Source of the DNA: a virus
Direction: 5' to 3' (one strand)
IMG/VR virus record: IMGVR_UViG_3300009285_003004
Span: 1-20,306 of that record
Length of the DNA stretch: 20,306 nucleotides
The notes below the pieces were generated by a model, which saw only the letters and a list, made by a program, of their open reading frames with translations, was not told where the DNA came from and ran no database searches. The translations under genes were made by a program, and so were the position numbers. Positions 13,450 through 19,707 of the stretch are shown piece after piece; position 1 is the stretch's first letter, and each line of letters opens with the position of its first letter.

Positions 13450-16130
13450 CGCGTCCCGATCTCGAACTCGTCCTCCCTGAACCGCCTCCGCATGAAGGGT
13501 TAGAGATTGTCCTGCCCTCTGCCCCTCCACGAGCCGGATTGGAGCTTGATCTGGGGGAAGGCAGTGATCTTCCCGCGCCTCAACCGCCCGACTTAGATCG
13601 TGCGGCGCGTGGTATTGCCGCCCGAAGTTTGGGACTCTTGGGTTGGGCGCTGGCCCTCCCTGAGAAAGCGGTGCAATCCACCCTCACGGGAGGCTTTAAG
13701 GTGCTCGGAGGCCATACGTTAGGCCAAGCCTGGGATGCCGCGAAACAAAGCTGGCAAGAAGAACGCACCGTCTTTTCTGAATTGAAGCGTGCTGCTGAAC
13801 GAGACATGGCGAGGTTGGGGATTCATCCGACGTTGGCGAAAGTTGCCTCCACCGCCGGAGCGTTGGCGGGAAGTATTGTCACCACAGCCCCCGCGATGGG
13901 ATGGGCCACCAGGGGGATTGGTGCCACGGCGAGAGCGATTCCTGTGCCTCAACCCGTTCGAAAGCTCGTGGGGCAAGCCTTGATCCCTCGCTATGGACAA
14001 CCCACGGCCTATCAGCGCATGGCGGAAGAATCCCTCCTCGATATTGCCCACACCACGAATGATGTGAAAACCCTGGTGGAAGAAGTGACTCAAGGCATGA
14101 CGGTGGCCGATCGTACCGCCCTCACTGCTGCGATCAAAGCGGGCGGGGTGAGTGCCGATCCGAAGCTGGCGGGGGCGGCCAGTACCCTGCGGGGCCTCTT
14201 GGATCAAATTGGCCAACAAGCCGTGGAAGCCGGATTGATCCCCGCCGATGTGTACCGCGCCTGGCAGGGGGAATACATTGCGCGCTTGTATGCGTTGCAT
14301 GAAGTGAAAGGCAAGAATCTCGCTCCGCTCATGCAATGGCTGGGGTATCAGCCGAACAAGGCGACGTTGACACGGTTCATGAAGCGTCAAGAACTGCCCT
14401 CCTGGATTTATAGCGATCTCCAATCGGCCCTCAATGGGAATTGGGAGGAAGCCTCTTCCATGATCCAGGGGTTAGCTAAGAACGAGGAGGTCCCGAACTG
14501 GATGCGGCGGGCCTTCAATGACATGCAACGGGCGGCGGATTCCACCACGATTCATCCACGGATCAAGGCGTTTGTGCGAGAGCATCATTTGCCAGATGAC
14601 ATCCGACAGCAAATGGGGGAGATTCTTGATGCGTCGTACCTGACATCGAAAGGCGCCAGTGAAACGCTGAAAGATATTCGCCGTGTGGAGTTGTTCAATC
14701 AAGTCTCGAAACAAAAAGACTGGGTGAGTGACGTGCCCGCACCTGGCTTTTCGTTGATGGCGGACACGCCGAAGTTGGGGATTCTCTCTGGCCAGTACGT
14801 CAAGGCTGAAATCGCTGATGATATTAACCGCATGGAGCATGTGGCCGGTCCGTTGGTCCAGGGCTATCGAAAGATGCTGGGGCAATGGAAAGCCTTCAAG
14901 ACGATCTGGAACCCGGCCACTCAATCCCGCAACGTCCTCAGCAACATCATCCTCGCGGATGTGGGAGGGTTGTCGCCTGCGCGCATTGACATCTATCAAA
15001 ACGCCTTGTCAGAGTTGCGAAGCCAGGGGAGATTCTTTCAGTTGTTTAACAAGGAAGGGTTGTATGGGAAAGGCTTTGCCGCTTCGGAATTGAGAGGGTA
15101 CTTGGATGATCTGCTCAAGGAACGCGATGCCGGAGGGTTGTGGTCTAGCCTGGTGAATGGCGCTGGGCAATTTCAAGATCGTCTAGGGAAAGTGTACCAA
15201 TTCAATGAGGAGTTCTTTAAGACGGCGAAAGCCTTGCATAATCTTGAGCGAGGCATGGACGTGAAAGCGGCGGTAGATGATGCTCAGACGTGGTTGTTCG
15301 ATTACTCCAAGACCACGCCGTTCATCAATCTGGTGAAAGATACGGCCATCCCGTTTGTGACGTTTACCTATAAAGCCTTGCCTGCGATTGCGAAGGCGGC
15401 GGCGGAGCATCCCGTCAGGCTGTGGAAATATCCTATTGCCTTAGCGGACATGACAGAAGCGGCGGCGGAAGAATTGGACCTCTCGGAAAAGGAATGGGAG
15501 CGAGCCAGAGCCTTGTTGCCTGGCTATGTGAGACGCGGGGAGTTTCTCTTGCTCCCCTTCAAGGATCAGTCAGGACGGTTGCAGTTTGTGGATTTTACCT
15601 ACATCTTCCCCTGGGGAGATATTGGCGAAATCGGCCAACAAGGGCTGGGGCGTCTCATGCAAAATCCCTTGGTGACACTTGAGGAAGATTTGCGGCGGGG
15701 CCGTGCCGCCTTCAACGACCAGGAGTTATGGAACCACGATGATAACACCGTCACGGCAAAAGACAAGTTTCTGGCAGGCTTTCGCCATGCGTTTCGCACC
15801 CTCATGCCCGCGCTCATGCCTCCGTATGGTACCTCGGTGGATGTCATGGCGAAGGCGATTGAAGGCGTGCCGGATTGGGCCGGACGGCAATCCTCGTTGC
15901 CGCAAGCGGTGCTCAGAACCCTCGCAGGAATCAAAGTGACGCCGGTAGATTTATCACAACAGCAACGCCAAGCTCAGGCTGATCTCCGTGGAGACTTGCA
16001 GCAGTTACACGACCAGCAACGCAAGGTGTCACAAGATCGAAGTCTCTCAGCGGTGGAACGCTTGGATGCCCTCGACGAATTGAACAAGAAAATGGCGGCC
16101 CGTCGAAAGATGGGGCTTCTGCATGAGTAA
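13431..16130 (+). CDS. Large ejection-type (internal virion) protein
   Basis: 899 residues from TTG 13431. The N-terminus carries a Pro-rich repeated motif (LELVLPEPPPHE, GLEIVLPSAPPRA, GLELDLGEG; residues 11-44). Next come hydrophobic Ala/Gly-rich segments: RSLGLLGWALALPEKAV, and residues 138-166 (STAGALAGSIVTTAPAMGWA). A long helical body follows with WKAFKTIWNPATQSRNVLSN (486-505) and FDYSKTTPFINLVKDTAIPF (from 623), patterns I associate with large ejection proteins and the large polyvalent-protein-associated domains of phages. The last 60 residues are a Gln/Lys-rich coiled coil (QQRQAQADLRGDLQQLHDQQ). Such proteins leave the capsid with the DNA and form a channel across the envelope; the hydrophobic segments fit that. 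No lytic transglycosylase or peptidase motif was spotted. The stop overlaps the fibre start. The role is inferred from pattern and place, and the exact family is uncertain. Confidence 0.65.
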   Translation: MATATVARPDLELVLPEPPPHEGLEIVLPSAPPRAGLELDLGEGSDLPAPQPPDLDRAARGIAARSLGLLGWALALPEKAVQSTLTGGFKVLGGHTLGQAWDAAKQSWQEERTVFSELKRAAERDMARLGIHPTLAKVASTAGALAGSIVTTAPAMGWATRGIGATARAIPVPQPVRKLVGQALIPRYGQPTAYQRMAEESLLDIAHTTNDVKTLVEEVTQGMTVADRTALTAAIKAGGVSADPKLAGAASTLRGLLDQIGQQAVEAGLIPADVYRAWQGEYIARLYALHEVKGKNLAPLMQWLGYQPNKATLTRFMKRQELPSWIYSDLQSALNGNWEEASSMIQGLAKNEEVPNWMRRAFNDMQRAADSTTIHPRIKAFVREHHLPDDIRQQMGEILDASYLTSKGASETLKDIRRVELFNQVSKQKDWVSDVPAPGFSLMADTPKLGILSGQYVKAEIADDINRMEHVAGPLVQGYRKMLGQWKAFKTIWNPATQSRNVLSNIILADVGGLSPARIDIYQNALSELRSQGRFFQLFNKEGLYGKGFAASELRGYLDDLLKERDAGGLWSSLVNGAGQFQDRLGKVYQFNEEFFKTAKALHNLERGMDVKAAVDDAQTWLFDYSKTTPFINLVKDTAIPFVTFTYKALPAIAKAAAEHPVRLWKYPIALADMTEAAAEELDLSEKEWERARALLPGYVRRGEFLLLPFKDQSGRLQFVDFTYIFPWGDIGEIGQQGLGRLMQNPLVTLEEDLRRGRAAFNDQELWNHDDNTVTAKDKFLAGFRHAFRTLMPALMPPYGTSVDVMAKAIEGVPDWAGRQSSLPQAVLRTLAGIKVTPVDLSQQQRQAQADLRGDLQQLHDQQRKVSQDRSLSAVERLDALDELNKKMAARRKMGLLHE

Positions 16131-17580
16131 ACCCGTCCCCCTGGCGGCCACCGAACGCGATCTCTCGCGGGTGGTCAATCAACTTGTGACGTACTGGAAT
16201 CAAGGGATTGATGCCAACGTCCTGAGAGACCAGTCGGTGAAAGCCTCGAAACTCTCCTTCCCCCTGCTCTTGCCTGATGGGAAGGTAGGAGCACCGAGTC
16301 TCGCCTTTGCTGCCACCGGCGATCAGGACAGCGGCCTCTATCGCATTGGTACGAATATCGTGGGGATCGCCCTTAATGGAGTGGAACAACTGCGTTTTGC
16401 TACGACGGAGGTCGTGTTCAATGAGGGGTCTGGAGATATTGATTTCCGCGTTGAAACAAATGCGAGTACCCATGGATTATTTGTTGATGCAGGAACAAGT
16501 CGGGTAGGAATCAATAAGAGCGCGCCGGCTGATACGCTCGAAGTTCATGCACTTACTGGCCAGGCGGGTTTTATGCTGGTCAGCGATCAGGCGGGACAAA
16601 ATCCCTACATTGCTTTGCAAAGTTATTCCAATCAGATTTATGTTGATCGGTCCACCGGGAGTACGATTCTCACCGCAGGCACCGGACAAATAACTCTGAC
16701 CTCAGCCGGACGAGTAGGATTTGGAAGTGCGGCGGCGGCTTTCGTTCTTCACGTTCGATCGACAACACTCCAAACAGGGATTGGCATTGAAGATAATACT
16801 GGACAAAATCCCTATTTGGTTTTCCAAACTACGGCAACACAAATCTATCTTGATCGGAGCAACAATGATCTCATTTTTAATCGTGGGAGCACCGAACGAT
16901 TCCGGCTCACTTCGACGGGGGCGAAAGTCACAGGGACTCTTAATGTAACGGGAGCCGTGACGCTCGATGGGGCGGTCACGCTCGGGACGGACAGCGCCGA
17001 CAGTATCCAAGTGAAAGGGATTCTTCAATCCAGCTTACTCTTTACCGAGGCAGGCAACTACGACATCGGGGCGTCCGGGGCGACTCGCCCCCGTCATTTG
17101 TATCTGGCGGGACTTGCGAACATCGCCGGATCATTAGATGTGGCGGGGATCACGACCCTGGCGGCGGGGACGGCGGCCGCGCCTGCTCTCGTCCTCCCCG
17201 CAGACCCCGATACGGGGTTGTACCAGGTGGCCGCGAATTGCCTCGGACTGGCGGCCACGGGCGTACCGGGCTGTCGGGTGCTAACGACACCCTCATGGGC
17301 GGCGGATGGTGCAGAACATGATCTCACGGGCGGTTCGGGTGTGGGCATGGGGGCTTCCGGCATGTACATTATCACGCTCAATGTCAGAGGGTATTCGGCG
17401 ATGTTTATGGTGCGGGCGTGGAGCGATAATATAGAAATCTCTGATCCTGGTGGCTATTTTACGGCGGCCTATAGTGCAGCGGACAATAATGCCACCAATC
17501 TGTACATTGCAGCCAGTACCTTGCGACTGCAAAATTGGGACTTGGCCTCTACGTACACGATCTTTTACGTGGGGCCATAA
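16123..17580 (+). CDS. Tail fibre protein built from repeats
   Basis: 485 residues. The ATG overlaps the previous stop by 8 bases. The first 50 residues (ERDLSRVVNQLVTYWNQGID) look like a helical attachment part. Then comes a fibre motif, APSLAFAATGDQDSGLYRIG with IVGIALNGVEQLRF (from residue 57), repeated in degenerate form near 353 (APALVLPADPDTGLYQ, CLGLAATG). Between them are two copies of an about 70-residue unit, starting at 127 (RVGINKSAPADTLEVHA) and 197 (RVGFGSAAAAFVLHV), each holding GQNPY and QIY[VL]DRS. The C-terminal about 90 residues (GASGMYIITLNVRGYSAMF to TYTIFYVGP) look like a beta-rich tip domain, the likely receptor-binding part. No intramolecular chaperone or endosialidase motif is seen. 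The middle is AT-richer than the ends. It probably forms a trimeric fibre on the tail. Confidence 0.82.
   Translation: MSKPVPLAATERDLSRVVNQLVTYWNQGIDANVLRDQSVKASKLSFPLLLPDGKVGAPSLAFAATGDQDSGLYRIGTNIVGIALNGVEQLRFATTEVVFNEGSGDIDFRVETNASTHGLFVDAGTSRVGINKSAPADTLEVHALTGQAGFMLVSDQAGQNPYIALQSYSNQIYVDRSTGSTILTAGTGQITLTSAGRVGFGSAAAAFVLHVRSTTLQTGIGIEDNTGQNPYLVFQTTATQIYLDRSNNDLIFNRGSTERFRLTSTGAKVTGTLNVTGAVTLDGAVTLGTDSADSIQVKGILQSSLLFTEAGNYDIGASGATRPRHLYLAGLANIAGSLDVAGITTLAAGTAAAPALVLPADPDTGLYQVAANCLGLAATGVPGCRVLTTPSWAADGAEHDLTGGSGVGMGASGMYIITLNVRGYSAMFMVRAWSDNIEISDPGGYFTAAYSAADNNATNLYIAASTLRLQNWDLASTYTIFYVGP
16501..16920 (+). repeat. Two tandem about 70-residue fibre modules (210-base period)
   Basis: The module starting RVGINK at 16501 and the module starting RVGFGS at 16711 align along their length: LEVHA with VLHVR, GQNPYIALQ with GQNPYLVFQ, QIYVDRS with QIYLDRS, and a closing LTS[AT]. 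At DNA level the 14-base string GGACAAAATCCCTA is identical at 16594-16607 and 16801-16814. Other codons have diverged, so the duplication is old or the modules were recruited separately. Confidence 0.75.
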
Positions 17581-17590
17581 AGGAAACGAC

Positions 17591-17662
17591 ATGGCAGACA
17601 ACGGTACAGGACAGACGGTGAGTACGGATCAACTGTTGCAACTAGCGCATCTGGGGATATAA
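17591..17662 (+). CDS. 23-residue ORF, truncated paralogue of the gene at 17959
   Basis: The ATG follows AAGGAAACGAC 10 bases after the fibre stop. The peptide starts MADNGTGQTVSTDQLLQ and ends LAHLGI. Its first 17 residues match those of the 51-residue protein encoded at 17959 at 14 positions. At DNA level 11 of 51 bases differ, mostly silently, so the copies have been apart for some time while the protein stayed conserved. The coiled-coil tail of the longer copy is missing here. It may be a remnant cut short when the 87-residue gene entered, or a real leader peptide translated just ahead of that gene. Function unknown. Confidence 0.55.
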   Translation: MADNGTGQTVSTDQLLQLAHLGI

Positions 17663-17677
17663 AAGGAGGGAAACATG
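17659..17677 (+). repeat. Direct repeat, left copy (ATAAAAGGAGGG...ACATG)
   Basis: ATAAAAGGAGGGAAACATG matches 18 of 19 bases with the copy at 17943-17961, at a spacing of 284 bases. It contains the Shine-Dalgarno and start codon of the 87-residue gene. Selection for a strong ribosome site may explain part of the match, but the AT-rich bases before it also agree. Confidence 0.75.
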
Positions 17678-17938
17678 TCTGATTACACAATTTCTATTAC
17701 AGACGATAATGCCATTCTTGTTTCTTATCTTGCTGAGAAAGAAAGAAAAAGTAACGCAGAGTTTCTTCAATCCCTAGTGGATAGTTTGTTAGAAAGTCAG
17801 GCGCGAGAGTTGTCGGCATTAGAATTGCTTGCACAGAGAGAAGAAAAAGTACAATCTGTTAGTTGTATGACTTTAGCGAAAGCCTGGGTGACGAGACAAG
17901 CACTAGAGACAAGTTTGGGTTCAGGTATCGTATTATGA
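17675..17938 (+). CDS. AT-rich 87-residue protein of unknown function (possible late-acquired gene)
   Basis: 87 residues, with AAGGAGGG 4 bases before the ATG. The N-terminal half, DYTISITDDNAILVSYLAEK followed by RKSNAEFLQSLVDSLLESQA, has the layout strand, then two helices, with an S-N-A-E-F-L-Q turn; small phage proteins near fibre genes often have such a short ribbon-helix-helix-like or helical form. The C-terminal half is helical and ends in LGSGIVL. No DNA-binding role can be claimed. Base composition is clearly different from its neighbours: the line 17701-17760 is 35% GC and codons such as AAA and AGA are frequent. It is bounded by two near-identical 19-base direct repeats and by two paralogous small ORFs, which suggests arrival by recombination. 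It could be a fibre-associated or accessory gene. Confidence 0.7.
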   Translation: MSDYTISITDDNAILVSYLAEKERKSNAEFLQSLVDSLLESQARELSALELLAQREEKVQSVSCMTLAKAWVTRQALETSLGSGIVL

Positions 17939-17942
17939 GGAG

Positions 17943-17961
17943 ATAAAAGGAGGGAGACATG
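17943..17961 (+). repeat. Direct repeat, right copy (ATAAAAGGAGGG...ACATG)
   Basis: ATAAAAGGAGGGAGACATG differs from the left copy at 17659-17677 by one base. It holds the Shine-Dalgarno (AAGGAGGG, 4 bases before the ATG) and the start codon of the 51-residue gene that follows. Confidence 0.75.
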
Positions 17962-18114
17962 GCAGAGAATGGGACGGGACAAACGGTAAGCGTGGAACAA
18001 CTGTTACAAATCATCGGGACCCAAACTGTTGAGCTACAGATCGTCAAAGCGCAACTCCAAACGACCATCAAACAACTGGCCGACGTGACAAATAAGGTGG
18101 CGGGATCATCGTGA
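17959..18114 (+). CDS. 51-residue coiled-coil protein, paralogue of the ORF at 17591
   Basis: The peptide begins MAENGTGQTVSVEQLLQ, nearly the same as the 23-residue ORF before the 87-residue gene, then continues as one amphipathic helix (TQTVELQIVKAQLQTTIKQL) with hydrophobic residues at coiled-coil spacing and a short polar end. No transmembrane segment is seen. A consensus AAGGAGGG precedes the ATG. Its stop TGA overlaps the GTG start of the membrane protein gene that follows (GTGA), so the two are translationally coupled and may work together, for example as a soluble partner of a holin-like membrane protein. A role in fibre assembly is another option given the fibre gene upstream. Function unknown; reality of the gene is well supported by the ribosome site, overlap and conservation between copies. 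Confidence 0.75.
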   Translation: MAENGTGQTVSVEQLLQIIGTQTVELQIVKAQLQTTIKQLADVTNKVAGSS

Positions 18115-18338
18115 AGCAGGCCGAGTTTCATGACCGCACCTTGACGAGTCTCACGCGCCTCGACACGAAGGTAGAACAGATCGGCCTCCAAGTGGTGGCG
18201 ATTGATCGCAAGCTCGAAATCCAGAATGGCCGCGTCAACAAAATTGAGAAAAGCCTCGCCTGGTTTAGCGGTGGGGCCGCCGCCGTCGGCATGTTGGGCG
18301 CGTCCTTGTGGCGCTGGTTTGCCGAGGGACGGCGCTGA
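18111..18338 (+). CDS. XhlA-like membrane protein, candidate accessory holin
   Basis: 75 residues. GTG overlaps the previous stop (GTGA). An N-terminal coiled coil (RTLTSLTRLDTKVEQIGLQV, AIDRKLEIQNGRVNKIEKSL) leads into one C-terminal transmembrane helix (residues about 50-69, AWFSGGAAAVGMLGASLWRW), followed by a basic end (AEGRR). This order, soluble coiled coil then a single C-terminal anchor, is that of the hemolysin XhlA family, membrane-bound partners of phage holins. Its place at the front of the lysis genes agrees. The stop overlaps the next gene (TGATG). I rate the membrane layout as seen and the XhlA relation as likely but unsearched. It would sit in the inner membrane with the coiled coil in the cytoplasm. 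Confidence 0.68.
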   Translation: MKQAEFHDRTLTSLTRLDTKVEQIGLQVVAIDRKLEIQNGRVNKIEKSLAWFSGGAAAVGMLGASLWRWFAEGRR

Positions 18339-18568
18339 TGGATCGCATCAGTAAGAACAGCGCCGCTTGGCTGGTGTTCTTCGCCGGCCTCGTGGGGTTT
18401 GGCCTGGGCTGGTGGGGCGCCTGGGGCTGGGATCACCAAGTCTGGAACGGCCAGACGGCTCAAGTCTGCCCCTCCTGTGGGGCACCTAAAGAGCGGTGGA
18501 ACCTGGACGCGAAAAAACCCAATGACGACAAGCCTTTTCGCTTGATTCCCATCGGCAGGGTGAAATAG
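18338..18568 (+). CDS. Small Trp-rich membrane protein with CPSC motif
   Basis: 76 residues. The ATG shares one base with the preceding TGA. One hydrophobic segment spans residues about 9-29 (AAWLVFFAGLVGFGLGWWGA) and is rich in Gly and Trp. After it come WGWDHQVWNG and VCPSCGAP (C44-x2-C47), half of a zinc-ribbon, then a polar basic tail. A signal-anchor topology with the CPSC part outside the cytoplasm, or the reverse, cannot be decided; with few positive charges before the segment (R3, K6) a cytoplasmic N-terminus is slightly favoured. It lies within the lysis genes, so it could be an antiholin, a holin partner or an unrelated envelope protein. Not recognised. A single CxxC pair could bind metal only as a dimer, or could form a disulfide. 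Confidence 0.65.
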   Translation: MDRISKNSAAWLVFFAGLVGFGLGWWGAWGWDHQVWNGQTAQVCPSCGAPKERWNLDAKKPNDDKPFRLIPIGRVK

Positions 18569-18572
18569 CGAC

Positions 18573-18644
18573 ATGCTGGGGTTCATTGGGAGGCCAGATC
18601 GTTCAACCTGGGGCACGTGGGGCTATACTTTTGGGGGCTTTTGA
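18573..18644 (+). other. Possible 23-codon ORF in frame with the endolysin, ending in TGA
   Basis: ATG 18573 opens a short frame (MLGFIGRPDRSTWGTWGYTF and GGF) that stops at TGA 18642, only 3 bases before the TTG used for the endolysin and in the same reading frame. No good Shine-Dalgarno precedes it. It may be a non-coding gap, a leader peptide, or the old N-terminus of the endolysin cut off by a stop codon. Confidence 0.3.
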
Positions 18645-18647
18645 GCC

Positions 18648-19259
18648 TTGACGCCCCTCCGCACCCTCCTGGAGCGGTGGTGGGCGTGGTGGCGTGATGT
18701 CTGGGTGCTCCTGAAGGCCCCTGCCATTCCTACCCGCGTAGGATTGCCTTCCCCCTTGCCAGTGAAACCCACCCCAACGTACATGAACGGTTCAGAAGTG
18801 GAACAGTACTTTGGCCGCTTTGCCTGGACTGATCTTGAGGGCGGGGCCATTCTCCAAGAGAAAGACTGGCTGGCCCGCTGGATTACGCAGGAGACGTTTC
18901 CGCTCATCGGGAAGGCGTCCGTGCATCGCCTGCTCGTCCCTGTGCTCCACGAGATTTGGGCCACCATCGAAAAGGAATGTCCCTCCACGATTGATCTCCC
19001 CGACACCCAAAAGATCGGGGGCTGTTGGGTGCCCCGCCATATCCTGTGGAATCCGGCCAAGTCCCTCTCCCGTCACAGTTGGGGGATTGCCTGGGACCTG
19101 AACCCCACCACCAATCAGTATGGGCGCCCCTCGACGCAAGCCAAAGAACTCATCGCCATTTGGGAAGCGGCGGGGTTTGTCTGGGGCGGACGATGGGCGC
19201 CCACGGATGCGATGCATTTTGAGTGCGGGTTGATGCTGGCCCGCAACGTGAACCTATGA
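18648..19259 (+). CDS. Endolysin, M15-type (VanY/L-Ala-D-Glu peptidase-like) zinc peptidase
   Basis: 203 residues from TTG 18648. The zinc-peptidase signature SxHxxGxAxD is complete: SRHSWGIAWD with H143 and D150, and the third ligand is in DAMHFE (H190, E192). Supporting elements are WVPRHILWN before and WEAAGFVWGGRW between. M15 enzymes of phages cut peptide bonds in the peptidoglycan stem. The N-terminal 40 residues are Trp/Leu/Arg-rich (LRTLLERWWAWWRDVWVLLK), possibly amphipathic and membrane-touching; with several Arg it is a poor signal peptide, so release probably needs a holin. GGGGG at 18633-18637 may serve as a distant ribosome site. ATG 18783 is an alternative start that would keep the whole catalytic domain but has no ribosome site. 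The gene lies between membrane-protein genes, a typical lysis cassette position. Confidence 0.83.
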   Translation: MTPLRTLLERWWAWWRDVWVLLKAPAIPTRVGLPSPLPVKPTPTYMNGSEVEQYFGRFAWTDLEGGAILQEKDWLARWITQETFPLIGKASVHRLLVPVLHEIWATIEKECPSTIDLPDTQKIGGCWVPRHILWNPAKSLSRHSWGIAWDLNPTTNQYGRPSTQAKELIAIWEAAGFVWGGRWAPTDAMHFECGLMLARNVNL

Positions 19260-19522
19260 CGCAGCCGGAACGACAAGAACAAGCCAGCTTGTGGTTCTAT
19301 TGTTTTATTCTGGCCTGTGCGATCAATCTCTACTTGACGGTGCGCCATATTTCTTCGGATGCGGAGATGGTGCAGTTGCGGACTGAGCTACGAATTCTCG
19401 GCCACCGGAAGATGCTGGCGAATGACATTGAGACATTGGTGAATAAGCGCAATCAGTTGCAGGCCGTCCAAAACAGCGAGCGGTATTCGTGGGAATTGGA
19501 ACGAACGGCGCATCGCCCATGA
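19256..19522 (+). CDS. Candidate inner-membrane spanin (Rz-like)
   Basis: 88 residues. The ATG overlaps the endolysin stop (ATGA). A short polar N-terminus (MTQPERQEQ) is followed by one transmembrane helix (residues about 11-28, ASLWFYCFILACAINLYL), and then a charged helical region with coiled-coil spacing (DAEMVQLRTELRILGHRKML, NDIETLVNKRNQLQAVQNSE). A single N-terminal anchor, a periplasmic coiled coil and a place directly behind the endolysin are the usual marks of Rz-type inner-membrane spanins, which join the inner and outer membranes at the end of lysis. It is shorter than typical Rz, and the spanin call rests on topology only, since spanins share little sequence. A lipoprotein gene follows after one small gene and might be its outer-membrane partner. 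Confidence 0.62.
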   Translation: MTQPERQEQASLWFYCFILACAINLYLTVRHISSDAEMVQLRTELRILGHRKMLANDIETLVNKRNQLQAVQNSERYSWELERTAHRP

Positions 19523-19536
19523 GGGCAAAGGAGACT

Positions 19537-19686
19537 ATGAAACCTACCCTGTTGTACAATCTGAAAAAGCGAATGTACTTCGCATGGTGTGATCGTGAGA
19601 ATACCGAGAAAGCGTTTCATGAAGCCGTCAAGGCGTGGCGCAAGGCGAGAACTGCCTATCACCGCGCACAACGGCAGGCCCGATAA
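19537..19686 (+). CDS. Small basic helical protein of unknown function
   Basis: 49 residues from ATG 19537, which has AAAGGAG at 19527-19533 but only 3 bases of spacing; ATG 19519, overlapping the previous stop (ATGA), would add six residues and lacks a ribosome site. Both remain possible. The peptide is rich in Lys, Arg and aromatic residues (LLYNLKKRMYFAWCDRENTE) and forms a likely amphipathic helix with a strongly basic end (KAWRKARTAYHRAQRQAR). No membrane segment. It lies between the spanin-like gene and the lipoprotein gene. Function unknown. Confidence 0.6.
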   Translation: MKPTLLYNLKKRMYFAWCDRENTEKAFHEAVKAWRKARTAYHRAQRQAR

Positions 19687-19691
19687 CGGGC

Positions 19692-19698
19692 AAAGGAG
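19692..19698 (+). promoter_or_regulatory. Shine-Dalgarno AAAGGAG before ATG 19708
   Basis: AAAGGAG lies 9 bases before the lipoprotein ATG, in the 21-base gap after the previous stop. Confidence 0.65.
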
Positions 19699-19707
19699 TG
19701 AACAAAC

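Noticed and set aside
13719-14423. Antisense open frame of 234 codons opposite the large ejection-type gene
   Set aside because: His/Arg/Gly-rich shadow without ribosome site; the + strand gene fits its neighbours.
17659-17961. Insertion sequence or integrase attachment sites
   Set aside because: The 284-base unit has no transposase and no inverted ends; the repeats coincide with ribosome sites, so recombination or duplication explains them better.
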